DNA from: Streptococcus cristatus ATCC 51100
GTDB lineage: Bacteria > Bacillota > Bacilli > Lactobacillales > Streptococcaceae
NCBI RefSeq assembly: GCF_011612585.1
Contig: NZ_CP050133.1
Span: 124,001 to 188,000 of the forward strand
Direction: 5' to 3'
DNA: 64,000 nucleotides
A model generated the notes under the pieces. It was not told the origin of the DNA, made no database searches, and saw nothing but the letters and a program-made list of their open reading frames with translations. Position numbers and translations under genes: made by a program. Shown in pieces: positions 1-8,716 of the stretch; the stretch's first letter is position 1; every line of letters begins with the position of its first letter.

Positions 1-1095
1 GAGCGTTTCGGAACGGAGGAGCTGGCACGAATTGAGGGAGAGATGTTGGAGGCGCGTGAAAAATCTGCTAATCTGGAATACGAAATTTTCATGCGGATTC
101 GCGAGGAAGCTGGCAAATACATCCAGCGCTTGCAGGCCTTGGCACAAACGCTGGCAGCTGTGGATGTCCTGCAGAGTTTTGCTGCGGTGGCAGAACAGCA
201 GCATTTGGTGCGTCCCGTCTTTACTGCGGAGCGCCGTCTGCAGATTGAAAAAGGCCGCCATCCTGTTGTGGAAAAGGTGATGGGTGCCCAAAGCTACATT
301 CCAAATAGTATTCTGCTGGACCAGGAAACGGACATCCAGCTGATTACTGGGCCTAATATGAGTGGGAAATCGACCTATATGCGCCAGCTGGCTATCATCG
401 TTATTATGGCGCAGATGGGCTCTTATGTGCCCGCCCAGTCTGCCAGTCTGCCAGTATTTGACGCGATTTTCACTCGCATCGGTGCAGCGGATGATCTGGT
501 GTCTGGCCAGTCCACCTTTATGGTGGAGATGATGGAGGCCAATCGGGCCATTCGACAGGCCAGCGATCGTTCGCTCATTCTCTTTGATGAGCTGGGGCGT
601 GGAACGGCGACTTATGATGGGATGGCGCTGGCTCAAGCCATTATCGAGCATATTCATCATTATACTGGGGCCAAAACCCTCTTTGCCACCCACTATCACG
701 AGCTGACAGCCTTGGAGGATAGTCTGGAGCATTTGGAAAATGTCCATGTGGCAACCTTGGAAAAGGACGGGCAGGTGACTTTCCTGCATAAGATTGAGCC
801 GGGTCCGGCTGACAAGTCCTACGGAATCCATGTAGCGAAGATTGCCGGACTTCCTGAGAAATTACTGGAGCGGGCGGATAGCATTTTGAGCCATTTGGAG
901 AGTCAGAATAAAGGACTTGACTCAGAGCTTCCTGATGGAAGCCTACAAAAGCAGCCGCAAGTGGCGGAGCAGATGTCTCTTTTTGCAGAAGGATCGGAAA
1001 ATCCAGTCCTGACTGAACTACGAGACTTGGACATCTACAATATGACTCCCCTGGAAGTCATGGCGGCGGTAGCCGAGCTCAAGAAGAAGTTGTAA
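1..1095 (+). CDS. mutS: DNA mismatch repair ATPase MutS, C-terminal part (5' end outside window)
   Basis: The reading frame is open from the first base, so about the last 364 residues of a protein usually near 850 residues are present. MutS recognises mismatches and recruits MutL. Visible are part of the clamp/lever helices, the Walker A motif GPNMSGKST (near nt 349-375), the Walker B stretch [11 protein letters not shown], and a helix-turn-helix dimer end ([15 protein letters not shown]). The ATPase core appears intact. mutL lies 1.3 kb downstream on the same strand, but a LytTR/DUF3021 pair on the other strand separates them, so mutS and mutL cannot share a simple transcript here. The stop is followed after 7 nt by a strong hairpin belonging to repeat copy A. 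Confidence 0.97.
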   Translation, partial: ERFGTEELARIEGEMLEAREKSANLEYEIFMRIREEAGKYIQRLQALAQTLAAVDVLQSFAAVAEQQHLVRPVFTAERRLQIEKGRHPVVEKVMGAQSYIPNSILLDQETDIQLITGPNMSGKSTYMRQLAIIVIMAQMGSYVPAQSASLPVFDAIFTRIGAADDLVSGQSTFMVEMMEANRAIRQASDRSLILFDELGRGTATYDGMALAQAIIEHIHHYTGAKTLFATHYHELTALEDSLEHLENVHVATLEKDGQVTFLHKIEPGPADKSYGIHVAKIAGLPEKLLERADSILSHLESQNKGLDSELPDGSLQKQPQVAEQMSLFAEGSENPVLTELRDLDIYNMTPLEVMAAVAELKKKL

Positions 1096-1102
1096 AAACA
1101 AA

Positions 1103-1276
1103 GAGGCTGGGACAAAAGTCCTAGCCTCTCAATTGTCTTTGGATTGTCGAGCAAGACGCAGTGGTTGAGTGGGCTCTACTACGCTGATTTCATCAGCTTT
1201 TACAGCCCTACTCAACTGTGCGGAGGTGGGACGACGAAATCGAATTCTAACGAATTACCGATTTCTGTCCCACTCT
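1103..1276 (-). repeat. 174-bp structured repeat, copy A
   Basis: This is one of three near-identical 174-bp copies (others at 17907 and 41035). Read on the minus strand it begins 10 nt after the stop of the DUF3021 gene and ends in a hairpin (GAGGCTAGGAC, TTTT loop, GTCCCAGCCTC) followed by T-rich sequence. It would therefore terminate the LytTR/DUF3021 transcript, and the reverse face of the same hairpin would serve mutS. Two further hairpins precede the terminator, described under copy B. It is not a BOX or RUP element as I know them. Confidence 0.9.
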
Positions 1277-1286
1277 CTTTTTATTC

Positions 1287-1757
1287 TCACGATTTGCTAG
1301 ACAAACCGCTATTGATTTTTTGAATGTTGCGGTAAGTGCGGTAGTAGATGGCACCTGAAATAATCAGATAAATGAGGGTGAATTCCCCGACGGCAGTCAG
1401 TGTCAGGCTGAGTATTTTTTCTCTTGGGAAAAATCCAGCTAGATTAGCCAAAAGTGCAAAGGTCAGAATCATCACACCATAGTGGCTGATGATGGAGCGC
1501 AGAATGCTCCAGTCTCTTTGGAAGAAGCTTCCGCTCCATCTGAAAATAGCTCCCATGATAAACCAGATAAGCATGCAGTAGAGCATGATGAGAGAAACAT
1601 GGACATGCTGGCTCAAAAAGAAGTGGCCGATAGGCGAGCGAGGATGAAGCGGTAGATAAGCTGGATTGTAAAAATAAGAAACAATCATGGAGAAGAAGAG
1701 ACCGATGAAAATCCCTCCAATTCCTCCGAAAAAGAGTTCTTTAAGACGAGTTTTCAT
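1287..1757 (-). CDS. DUF3021 family four-helix membrane protein
   Basis: A 156-residue protein with about four hydrophobic segments (near residues 10-30, 50-70, 88-108, 115-138). Its start overlaps the stop of the LytTR gene (ATGA overlap), so the two are translationally coupled. Membrane proteins paired this way with a LytTR regulator form the LytTR regulatory systems known in streptococci (HdrRM and BrsRM of S. mutans), where the membrane partner inhibits the regulator. By analogy this is the likely membrane-bound antagonist; that role is inferred from context, not from a catalytic motif. Repeat copy A follows its stop directly. Confidence 0.8.
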   Translation of the reverse strand: MKTRLKELFFGGIGGIFIGLFFSMIVSYFYNPAYLPLHPRSPIGHFFLSQHVHVSLIMLYCMLIWFIMGAIFRWSGSFFQRDWSILRSIISHYGVMILTFALLANLAGFFPREKILSLTLTAVGEFTLIYLIISGAIYYRTYRNIQKINSGLSSKS

Positions 1758-2194
1758 AATTGCAACCTTTCTTTAATGGATTTGAGATAACGGCGGGACG
1801 AGTAAGTCTGATCACCGTTTTTCAGAAATATTTGAATCAGACCATTTGGAGTCAGCTTGAGGTGGCTGATTTGTCGGCTGTTGATAATCTCTGACTGAGA
1901 AATCTGCAGGAAATACTCCGGCAGGACCTGCAGCAACTGATAAAGAGCTTGTTGAGCTCGATAGCCGTCTTTTGCTGTTCGAACCTGAACCTGACGATTT
2001 TCTGTATAGACTCGATGAATTTCCTTAGCATCCAGCAAATAGATTTCGTCCTCTTTCTTGACATGAATCTTGTCTTCTTTGCCTAGATGTTGAGCAAAGT
2101 GGACCAATTCCTGGATGCTTTCTGTCATGAGGCGAGCCTCAATGCTGACGGAGTCTTCGGTGACTTGAGAATCGATTCTTAGCTTAACTTTCAT
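1754..2194 (-). CDS. LytTR-domain DNA-binding regulator
   Basis: A 146-residue protein. The second half (about residues 45-146) is a LytTR DNA-binding domain: the EIYLLDAKEIHRVY strand pair, the LLQVLPEYFLQISQSEIIN stretch and the closing SRRYLKSIKERL match the family. There is no receiver domain, so it is not a classical response regulator; a short stand-alone LytTR protein with a membrane partner is the LytTR regulatory system arrangement. A good ribosome-binding site (GGAGGAA) precedes the start. A candidate direct-repeat operator lies upstream, which would allow autoregulation. Targets outside the window are unknown. Confidence 0.88.
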   Translation of the reverse strand: MKVKLRIDSQVTEDSVSIEARLMTESIQELVHFAQHLGKEDKIHVKKEDEIYLLDAKEIHRVYTENRQVQVRTAKDGYRAQQALYQLLQVLPEYFLQISQSEIINSRQISHLKLTPNGLIQIFLKNGDQTYSSRRYLKSIKERLQL

Positions 2195-2250
2195 AACTTC
2201 CTCCTTTCACCTTTATTAAACCGCAACTTGGCAGCGAAAACAAGCCCTTT

Positions 2251-2282
2251 TGTCTATGTGGCAGCTATTTGTGTCTATATGG
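2251..2282 (-). promoter_or_regulatory. Candidate LytTR operator (two direct repeats, 21-bp period)
   Basis: TGTCTATGTGG (2251-2261) recurs as TGTCTATATGG (2272-2282), start to start 21 bp, i.e. two helical turns. LytTR regulators commonly bind two direct repeats with this period just upstream of the -35 region. On the minus strand a weak TTGTTT (2238-2243), 17 bp and TTTAAT promoter lies immediately downstream, toward the LytTR gene. Seen directly: repeats and spacing. Inferred: the binding protein. Confidence 0.5.
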
Positions 2283-2341
2283 TTTGTCTTGTGAGCAGAG
2301 CGGGCAAGATAAGTCTGCCCTCTGCTAGAAAGAGCCCAATG

Positions 2342-2350
2342 TGTTATAAT
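2342..2350 (+). promoter_or_regulatory. Extended -10 promoter for mutL
   Basis: TGTTATAAT is a perfect extended -10 element (TGnTATAAT), 29 bp before the mutL start. I see no good -35, which is tolerated by extended -10 promoters. Confidence 0.6.
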
Positions 2351-2378
2351 AGATAGCAGAACAAATACGGAGAAAAAG

Positions 2379-4322
2379 ATGTCAAAAATTATCGAACTTC
2401 CAGAAATTCTAGCCAATCAGATTGCGGCAGGTGAGGTCATTGAGCGGCCTAGCAGCGTGGTCAAGGAGCTAGTGGAAAATTCAATTGATGCGGGTGCTAG
2501 TCAGATTACCATCGAAATCGAGGAGGCCGGACTCAAGAGCATTCAGGTGACGGATAATGGCGAGGGCATAGACCACGAAGATGTCCCTCTGGCCCTCCGC
2601 CGCCATGCTACCAGTAAAATCAAGAAGCAGGCGGATCTCTTTCGGATTCGGACATTGGGTTTCCGAGGCGAGGCCATTCCTTCCATTGCTTCTGTCTCGC
2701 GTTTTACCATTGAGACAGCGACGGAAGCTGGCCAGCACGGGACTCTGCTGGTTGCGCAGGGTGGCGAGATAGAAAAGCACGAACCTACCAGCAGTCCGGT
2801 GGGAACGAAAATCAAGGTAGAAGATCTCTTCTTTAATACTCCAGCCCGGCTCAAGTATATGAAGAGCCAGCAGGCTGAGCTATCCCACATCGTTGATGTG
2901 ATTAATCGGCTTAGTCTGGCCCATCCGGAAGTGGCTTTCACCCTTATCAGCGACGGCCGCGAAATGACACGGACTGCCGGCAGTGGTAATCTGCGTCAGG
3001 CTATTGCAGGAATCTATGGTTTGGCAACAGCTAAGAAAATGGTGGAAATCTCTGCTTCAGATTTGGACTTTGAAGTGAGCGGCTATGTCAGCCTGCCTGA
3101 GTTGACTCGTGCGAATCGGAATTATATTACGATTCTCATCAACGGCCGCTACATTAAGAATTTCCTGCTCAATCGAGCTATTTTGGACGGCTACGGCAGC
3201 AAGCTGATGGTAGGTCGCTTTCCACTAGCGGTCATCAATATTCAGATTGACCCCTATCTAGCCGATGTCAATGTCCATCCGACCAAGCAAGAGGTGCGCA
3301 TTTCTAAAGAACGCGAACTCATGGCCTTGATTTCGCAAGCCATTGCGACTAGTCTCAAGGAGCAGGACCTTATCCCAGATGCTTTGGAAAATCTAGCCAA
3401 ATCAACTGTTAAGCGTGCGACTAAGCCCGAACAGACTAGTCTTCCCCTTAAAGAAAATCGCCTCTACTACGATAAGGAGCAGAATGACTTCTTCCTCAAG
3501 CCGCAGGTGGCCGAGCAGCAACTATCCTTTGAAGAATTAGCAAAGCCTGTTCATCAAGCGACAGATGAAAAAGCAGAACCGCAACCGACTTCGGTCAAAT
3601 TTGCAGAGAGAAAGCCAGTTAGCTATGACCAACTAGACCATCCAGAGCTTGACCAGGCTAGTCTGGAGCGGGCTGTGGATAAGTTGGAGCAGGAAGAGAA
3701 ATCAAGCTTCCCAGAGTTAGAATATTTCGGTCAGATGCATGGTACTTATCTCTTTGCTCAGGGCAAGGGCGGTCTTTATATTATTGACCAGCATGCTGCC
3801 CAAGAGCGGGTCAAGTATGAGTATTATCGGGAGAAGATTGGGGATGTGGACAATAGCCAGCAGCAGCTTTTAGTGCCCTATATCTTTGAATTTCCAGCGG
3901 ACGATATGCTGCGAATCAAGCAGCGGATGGAGCTATTAGAAGATGCTGGTATATTTTTAGAAGAGTATGGAGCCAATCAGTTTATCCTCCGTGAGCACCC
4001 CATTTGGTTTAAGGAAGAGGAGATTGAGGCAGGCATCTATGAGATGTGTGATATGCTGCTCTTGACCAAGGAAGTTTCCATCAAGAAATATCGAGCAGAG
4101 CTGGCCATTATGATGAGCTGCAAACGCTCCATCAAGGCCAATCACAGTCTGGATGACTATTCTGCGCGTGACTTGCTCTTTCAGCTGTCCCAGTGTGACA
4201 ATCCCTATAACTGCCCACACGGCCGGCCGGTCTTGGTCAACTTTACCAAGTCGGATATGGAAAAAATGTTCCGCCGCATTCAGGAAAATCATACTAGCCT
4301 ACGGGAGTTGGGGAAATACTAA
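2379..4322 (+). CDS. mutL: DNA mismatch repair endonuclease MutL
   Basis: A 647-residue, full-length MutL. The N-terminal GHKL ATPase has the family signatures ([43 protein letters not shown]). A low-complexity linker (about 335-440) leads to the C-terminal dimerisation domain, which carries the metal-dependent endonuclease motif [12 protein letters not shown] near residue 470 and the CPHGRP motif near the end. It therefore nicks DNA itself, as expected in an organism without MutH. The start follows GGAGAAAAAG. A bidirectional terminator follows. Confidence 0.98.
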   Translation: MSKIIELPEILANQIAAGEVIERPSSVVKELVENSIDAGASQITIEIEEAGLKSIQVTDNGEGIDHEDVPLALRRHATSKIKKQADLFRIRTLGFRGEAIPSIASVSRFTIETATEAGQHGTLLVAQGGEIEKHEPTSSPVGTKIKVEDLFFNTPARLKYMKSQQAELSHIVDVINRLSLAHPEVAFTLISDGREMTRTAGSGNLRQAIAGIYGLATAKKMVEISASDLDFEVSGYVSLPELTRANRNYITILINGRYIKNFLLNRAILDGYGSKLMVGRFPLAVINIQIDPYLADVNVHPTKQEVRISKERELMALISQAIATSLKEQDLIPDALENLAKSTVKRATKPEQTSLPLKENRLYYDKEQNDFFLKPQVAEQQLSFEELAKPVHQATDEKAEPQPTSVKFAERKPVSYDQLDHPELDQASLERAVDKLEQEEKSSFPELEYFGQMHGTYLFAQGKGGLYIIDQHAAQERVKYEYYREKIGDVDNSQQQLLVPYIFEFPADDMLRIKQRMELLEDAGIFLEEYGANQFILREHPIWFKEEEIEAGIYEMCDMLLLTKEVSIKKYRAELAIMMSCKRSIKANHSLDDYSARDLLFQLSQCDNPYNCPHGRPVLVNFTKSDMEKMFRRIQENHTSLRELGKY

Positions 4323-4336
4323 ACTTTATAGAAGAT

Positions 4337-4370
4337 AAAACAGCCCTAGTCATAGAACTAGAGCTGTTTT
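4337..4370 (+). terminator. Bidirectional terminator between mutL and the RDD gene
   Basis: AAAACAGC-c-CTAGT and ACTAG-a-GCTGTTTT form a long stem around a 6-nt loop, flanked by A and T runs. It serves mutL and, on the other strand, the convergent RDD gene, whose stop codon lies inside the stem. Confidence 0.85.
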
Positions 4371-4879
4371 GAATTTTTGAGCTGAACTTGTGTCCCAGCA
4401 AGTAAATCAGCTGGATGGCGTTTGTCCTTGCGAAGCAGTCCCATCAGCAGAAAGATCAAGAAGAGAATCCCTGCTGAAGTTGACAAGAAAATTGACAGGG
4501 CATCTGCTTGATAAGCACTACGGATAGCTCCCATATGTCCCAGCTGCCAAGGGAAAAACTTGATAGCAGAGCGCAAAAGGCTGTGGGAAAGGCTCCTATG
4601 TTTGTAAACCAACTGTAAACCTGCCCAACGCTTGCCAAAACTTCCTTTTCTATAGTCTAACCAAGCAAAGATAATAGTTAGAGACAGGACTGAGGTAGAA
4701 AAAGCCAGAAGTTGGCTCTGGACTTCAGTGAATGCAGGAATGCCTCCTAAAACCAGATAGTAAAAACCCATAGCCAGTAAAAAAAGAGCAATGAGGTAGC
4801 CCGAGATGAAAAGCCAGTCTCCAAACAGCTCTTTTAGACGAGTTTTGACTGGTAAGGGATTATCAGTTTTTAGTTTCAT
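4358..4879 (-). CDS. RDD family membrane protein
   Basis: About 173 residues with three to four hydrophobic segments. The [18 protein letters not shown] start, the [12 protein letters not shown] motif and the paired Arg/Asp residues in the first and later helices are typical of the RDD family; transport has been proposed for some members, but no substrate can be assigned here. I chose the ATG at 4879 (MKLKTDNPL); in-frame starts up to 4912 exist but all overlap the upstream gene. It overlaps the upstream XRE gene by 17 bp, so the two form one transcriptional unit: a regulator with a membrane partner. Confidence 0.75.
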   Translation of the reverse strand: MKLKTDNPLPVKTRLKELFGDWLFISGYLIALFLLAMGFYYLVLGGIPAFTEVQSQLLAFSTSVLSLTIIFAWLDYRKGSFGKRWAGLQLVYKHRSLSHSLLRSAIKFFPWQLGHMGAIRSAYQADALSIFLSTSAGILFLIFLLMGLLRKDKRHPADLLAGTQVQLKNSKQL

Positions 4880-5369
4880 CTTGAGCATCTTCTTTCTTAG
4901 AATCCTCATCAAGGCCTATAACCTTGTCCAGATACTTTTCCTTCATCTTTAGCGCCTTGTTAATAGCCATTGCGGATGCGACTAGGAGGAAAAAAGTTAA
5001 CCAGACCAGGCCAGTGAATTTTGCTGGAAAGATAGAACCTGCGGAAAAGAGATAAATAGCCAAGGCTAATACAAAAATATACAAAACATGCCAGAAGCCA
5101 TAAGATTTTACTTGCTTATAGTAGCGATCTTTTTCGTCTTCTGAGAGGACGGGTTTTATTTCCGGCTTGTTGCTGTCTTCTAAAAGCAGATAATCTGTCG
5201 TCACCTGGAAAATCTTGCTCAGCTCTACAATTTTTTCCAGCTCTGGCAACGCTTGGCCAGACTCCCACTTAGAAATGCTCTGGCGAGAGACATTGATTTG
5301 TTCAGCCAGTTTTTCTTGTGACCAGCTTTTTTCTTTTCTTAGTTCAAATAATTTATCAGAGAGTTTCAT
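4863..5369 (-). CDS. XRE-type helix-turn-helix regulator with membrane C-terminus
   Basis: 168 residues. Residues 1-62 are a Cro/C1-type HTH ([40 protein letters not shown]). A charged linker leads to two predicted membrane helices (about 95-112 and 118-138) and an acidic tail. The protein would be membrane-tethered. The RDD gene overlaps its 3' end. Regulators of this build often control their own operon, which is an inference here. Confidence 0.85.
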   Translation of the reverse strand: MKLSDKLFELRKEKSWSQEKLAEQINVSRQSISKWESGQALPELEKIVELSKIFQVTTDYLLLEDSNKPEIKPVLSEDEKDRYYKQVKSYGFWHVLYIFVLALAIYLFSAGSIFPAKFTGLVWLTFFLLVASAMAINKALKMKEKYLDKVIGLDEDSKKEDAQDETKN

Positions 5370-5495
5370 AATCGCAGCCTCCTTTTCTTTGCTAACTCTA
5401 TCCTAACAGCTTTTAGTTATCTTGAGAATACAGCTTCCTGTACATTTTGTCAACCGCTGGTTGCACTTCTGTTTGCAGTTTCCAGGCAGAAAATA

Positions 5496-5504
5496 TGATA
5501 TACT
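5496..5504 (+). promoter_or_regulatory. Promoter of ruvA-tag
   Basis: TGATATACT is an extended -10 (TGnTATACT) 34 bp before the ruvA start. TTGCAG at 5473-5478 could be the -35 but is 20 bp away. Confidence 0.5.
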
Positions 5505-5538
5505 AGATAGGCAAAATGATACAAAAAGAAGGAAGATT

Positions 5539-6129
5539 ATGTACGAATATTTTAAAGGAATCATCAGTAAAATCACAGCCAAGTACATTGTATTGGAAGT
5601 CAACTCGATCGGCTATATTCTTCATGTGGCCAATCCTTATGCATACTCAAGTCTAGTCAATCAAGAAACGCAAATTTATGTGCATCAGGTTGTCCGTGAG
5701 GATGCGCAGCTGCTTTATGGCTTTCGCTCAGAAGAGGAGAAGCAACTATTTCTCAGCTTGATTTCAGTCTCAGGTATTGGGCCAGTGTCTGCCCTGGCTA
5801 TTATTGCGGCTGATGATAATGCTGGCTTGGTACAAGCTATTGAGCAGAAAAACATCACCTACCTGACCAAGTTTCCTAAAATTGGCAAGAAAACAGCCCA
5901 GCAGATGGTGTTGGACTTAGAAGGCAAGGTAGTGGCGGCGGATGGACCGGCAGCAAGCAAGGCGCCCGTCCAGACTGTGGATAATCAGGAGCTGGAAGAA
6001 GCCATGGAAGCCATGTTGGCATTGGGCTACAAAGCTGCTGAGCTCAAGAAAATCAAGAAATTCTTTGAAGGAACGACGGATACAGCTGAAAACTATATCA
6101 AGTCTGCTCTCAAGATGTTAGTGAAATAG
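5539..6129 (+). CDS. ruvA: Holliday junction DNA helicase subunit RuvA
   Basis: 196 residues, the usual RuvA length. It has an N-terminal OB fold ([20 protein letters not shown]), two helix-hairpin-helix motifs ([33 protein letters not shown]) and a C-terminal RuvB-contact domain after an Ala/Pro linker. RuvA tetramers hold the four-way junction while RuvB drives branch migration. The start is fixed by the GAAGGAAG ribosome-binding site and family length; the frame is open further upstream. tag follows 9 bp later. Confidence 0.97.
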   Translation: MYEYFKGIISKITAKYIVLEVNSIGYILHVANPYAYSSLVNQETQIYVHQVVREDAQLLYGFRSEEEKQLFLSLISVSGIGPVSALAIIAADDNAGLVQAIEQKNITYLTKFPKIGKKTAQQMVLDLEGKVVAADGPAASKAPVQTVDNQELEEAMEAMLALGYKAAELKKIKKFFEGTTDTAENYIKSALKMLVK

Positions 6130-6138
6130 GAGAAAGTT

Positions 6139-6693
6139 ATGACTAAACGCTGCGGCTGGGTAAAAATGAACAACCCCTTGTATGTAGCCTATCATGATGA
6201 TGAGTGGGGTAAGCCCCTCCATGATGATCAGAAATTATTTGAATTGCTTTGCATGGAGACCTATCAGGCTGGACTTTCTTGGGAGACCATTCTCAATAAA
6301 CGCCAAGCTTTTCGAGAAGCTTTTCATTTCTATGATGCCCAGAAAATTGCCCAGATGACGGATGCAGACTTGGATGCTCTTTTGGACAATCCTAATATCG
6401 TCCGCAACAAGATGAAAATTTATGCGACTAGGGCTAATGCCCAAGCTTTTCTGGCTGTTCAAAAGCAGTTTGGCTCTTTTAACGACTATATCTGGTCCTT
6501 TGTCGATTTCAAAACGATTGACAATCAAATTACGAACTACAAGGAAGCTCCGACGAAGACAGAGCTGTCAGAAAGCATGTCCAAGGCACTGAAAAAGCAA
6601 GGCTTCAAATTTGTCGGTCCCGTTTGTGTCTATTCATTCCTAGAAGCCGCTGGTCTTATCAATGACCATGAAAAGAATTGTGATTGGAAGTAG
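6139..6693 (+). CDS. tag: DNA-3-methyladenine glycosylase I
   Basis: 184 residues, full-length Tag family enzyme that excises 3-methyladenine in base excision repair. The N-terminus RCGWVKMNNPLYVAYHDDEW carries family-typical Cys and His zinc-site residues. The conserved ETYQAGLSWETILNKR segment contains the substrate-pocket Glu and Trp. It sits 9 bp after ruvA with its own ribosome-binding site (GGAGAAAG) and probably shares its transcript. Confidence 0.95.
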   Translation: MTKRCGWVKMNNPLYVAYHDDEWGKPLHDDQKLFELLCMETYQAGLSWETILNKRQAFREAFHFYDAQKIAQMTDADLDALLDNPNIVRNKMKIYATRANAQAFLAVQKQFGSFNDYIWSFVDFKTIDNQITNYKEAPTKTELSESMSKALKKQGFKFVGPVCVYSFLEAAGLINDHEKNCDWK

Positions 6694-6697
6694 AACA

Positions 6698-7351
6698 ATG
6701 AAAACAAGAAAATTTCTCCTTATTTTTATCACCCTCTATACTATTTTATTTCTAGGTAGAGGCTTGCAGCTGATTGGAATAAATTGGCTGATTTACCCAG
6801 TTTATTTCCTTTTATTTATCTTAGGAATCTTAGCTTATCGTGAAGAATTAAAGGAGCAGTTGGCCTTGATTCTGACCAAGAAGAAGGAATTTCTAAAAAC
6901 GATCTCTTTATATATGGTCTTCGTTTTCCTCCTGTCCATTGCCTGCAACCTGCTTTCAGCTTTGATTAAACAGAGTCTGGGCTTGCCGCTGCAGGGGCAG
7001 AATGAAGCCAGTATTCAAGGTGCCTTGTTGAAAAATCCATTTTTAATCTTGGTTATCGGTTGCTTTATCGGGCCAATCGTTGAAGAGTTTTTCTTCCGTC
7101 GCTTTTTCCTAGGCACTTTCTTGGCAAAATTCTCTAACTGGCTCGGTATTGTCTTAACAACCTTTCTATTTGCCACCCTTCATATGCACAGCTGGGCCTT
7201 ATCAGAGTGGGTGACAGCTATTTCCTATATTGCCGGAGGTCTTCTTCTCTCGCTCCTGTATCTGAGAAAGGACAAAAATATCTGGTATCCAATTGCCCTT
7301 CATTGCTGTAACAATATCATTGCTTTTGTGATTACAATTTTTTTAATGTAG
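6698..7351 (+). CDS. CPBP (CAAX protease/bacteriocin-processing) family intramembrane protease
   Basis: 217 residues with six to seven predicted membrane helices. The CPBP/Abi motifs are present: motif 1 GPIVEEFFFRRF (EExxxR), motif 2 FATLHM (FxxxH) and motif 3 near ALHCCNN. These residues form the glutamate/histidine active site of Rce1-like intramembrane proteases. In streptococci such proteins occur with bacteriocin immunity or peptide processing, but none is encoded next to it here, so the substrate is unknown. I chose the ATG at 6698, preceded by GGAAGTAGAAC, over an in-frame start inside tag. Confidence 0.88.
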   Translation: MKTRKFLLIFITLYTILFLGRGLQLIGINWLIYPVYFLLFILGILAYREELKEQLALILTKKKEFLKTISLYMVFVFLLSIACNLLSALIKQSLGLPLQGQNEASIQGALLKNPFLILVIGCFIGPIVEEFFFRRFFLGTFLAKFSNWLGIVLTTFLFATLHMHSWALSEWVTAISYIAGGLLLSLLYLRKDKNIWYPIALHCCNNIIAFVITIFLM

Positions 7352-7434
7352 CAGTAGAGTGGTAAGTAAATAAAGCGAAAGTCTAGTGGCTACTTTTTAA
7401 CTATTTTGAAGATTTTTAATAAAGGAAATGAAGG

Positions 7435-7992
7435 ATGGACAATAGAGCTTTAGTATATTTGGCAGAGAATCGTATCTTGGAGACGGAGCGCCTTCTCCTA
7501 CGTCCCATGACCATGGATGATTTGTTGGATTATCATGAGTATACTTCAGATGGAGAATTATTGAAATATGATTATCCAGAGCACCAAAGCATAGAAGAGA
7601 GCCGAGAGAGTCTTGTTTTATATAATTTAAGTGCTCCTTTGGGTCGCTACGGTATCGAGTTGAAATCTGAAGGCAAATTAATTGGCAATATCTCTCTTCG
7701 AATAGATACGGAACAAGAAACGGCGGAAATAGGCTATACAGTCAATGCTAACTATCACAGAAAAGGTTACGCAAATGAAGCAGCCTTAGTCTTAAAAGAA
7801 TTGGCTCAGAACATGCCGGGGGTAAAGATATTTCTTGTCCACACGACTAAGCCCAATCTTGCTAGTCAAGGAGTTTTAGAAAAAATTGGGATGACCCTGA
7901 TCTGGGAAAAGGAAGGATTGAGCCTTCGCGGAGAGCCGACCATCCGTCTCCGCTATGAAAGTCAGTTAAAGAATGACGAAAAAAAGGCCTAG
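7435..7992 (+). CDS. GNAT family N-acetyltransferase (RimJ/RimL-like)
   Basis: 185 residues. It has the RimJ/RimL opening (ETERLLLRPMTMDDL), the acetyl-CoA-binding region (AEIGYTVNANYHRKGYANEA, with the R/QxxGxG/A-type loop) and the terminal IGMTLIWEKEG segment. The acceptor is unknown; family members acetylate N-terminal amines or small molecules. The ribosome-binding site is GGAAATGAAGG. Its stop overlaps a bidirectional terminator. Confidence 0.88.
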   Translation: MDNRALVYLAENRILETERLLLRPMTMDDLLDYHEYTSDGELLKYDYPEHQSIEESRESLVLYNLSAPLGRYGIELKSEGKLIGNISLRIDTEQETAEIGYTVNANYHRKGYANEAALVLKELAQNMPGVKIFLVHTTKPNLASQGVLEKIGMTLIWEKEGLSLRGEPTIRLRYESQLKNDEKKA

Positions 7993-8017
7993 ACAAGATA
8001 GTTGTCTAAGCCTTTTC
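7981..8017 (+). terminator. Bidirectional terminator
   Basis: AAAAAGGC-c-TAGACAA and TTGTCTA-a-GCCTTTT form a 15-bp stem with one mismatch, with A/T runs on both sides. It separates the convergent acetyltransferase and XRE genes. Confidence 0.85.
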
Positions 8018-8035
8018 TGTAGAGTGCGGATATTT

Positions 8036-8446
8036 TCACTCCTCTTCTTGCATCCAAATCTTTTCCTTGGTAAAGATGCGTAGCTCGAAGAAGAGCATAA
8101 AGAGGGTGGAGATGAGGAAGCCAGCCATAAAGATATGGTGTAAGTAAGCAGAGACACCAATGTAAACCAAGATAGACAAAAGGTAGAGGATGACTAAATA
8201 ATGCCATTTTTTAGCCTTGCTGTCTTCGAGGGCCTTTTTCTCCAAACGCTCGTCCTCCTTGATGAGCTGGTCCAAGCTGAGATCAAACTCCCGACTGATA
8301 GCAATGAGATTGCCAATATCAGGGATCCCTTTTCCACTTTCCCAGCGGGCAATGGCAGAGCGGGAAACCCTGAGTCTTTCTGCTAAGGCTTCCTGAGTGA
8401 GTTGATGTTGTTGACGAATGTCCTTGAGAACTTGAGAGATTTTCAT
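8036..8446 (-). CDS. Small XRE-type regulator with two membrane helices
   Basis: 136 residues. An N-terminal Cro/C1-type HTH (residues 1-62: DIRQQHQLTQEALAERLRVS, RSAIARWESGKGIP) is followed by a charged linker and two hydrophobic helices (about 80-97, 103-121) and an acidic tail. The build matches the XRE protein at 4863 but it has no adjacent partner gene. It is divergent from cinA, with 270 bp between. Confidence 0.83.
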   Translation of the reverse strand: MKISQVLKDIRQQHQLTQEALAERLRVSRSAIARWESGKGIPDIGNLIAISREFDLSLDQLIKEDERLEKKALEDSKAKKWHYLVILYLLSILVYIGVSAYLHHIFMAGFLISTLFMLFFELRIFTKEKIWMQEEE

Positions 8447-8691
8447 GATGATTCCCTTTCTAACGAAATGAATAAATTACTTTTTACATCCTTTTCATGT
8501 TTATTATAAAAAGAAAAAGTTTCTTTGCCAATAGCATCTGCCTAACAATCCAGTTATTCTCCATAACAAACAGATTTTCAAAAGTTATCCACAGGATGTT
8601 GACAACTTTGTCAATCAAGTTGACAGCTCTTTTTATTTCTTGAAATGAAAATCAACTTTTTTACCCTTTTTTGTGATAAAATAAAGCCAAT

Positions 8692-8699
8692 TCCGAATA
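8692..8699 (+). promoter_or_regulatory. Competence cin-box (ComX/SigX promoter) of cinA-recA
   Basis: TCCGAATA matches the streptococcal late-competence box TMCGAATA and is preceded by a T-rich stretch (TTTTTTACCCTTTTTT) at about -25. It lies 17 bp before the cinA start, where the pneumococcal cinA-recA cin-box also sits. The remaining 245 bp upstream is AT-rich and non-coding, with a TTGACAA/TTGTCAA inverted repeat near 8599-8615 and one DnaA-box-like TTATCCACA at 8586. Confidence 0.8.
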
Positions 8700-8716
8700 G
8701 TAAGGTAGGAGGTTCT

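Noticed and set aside
5542..5549. TACGAATA, a perfect cin-box sequence
   Set aside because: It lies inside the ruvA coding start (codons for Tyr-Glu-Tyr) with no T-rich upstream region and no gene start after it; chance match.
8586..8594. DnaA-box-like TTATCCACA (also at 9222 and 17652)
   Set aside because: Single scattered copies, two of them in coding sequence, with no AT-rich unwinding region or dnaA/dnaN nearby; not an origin.
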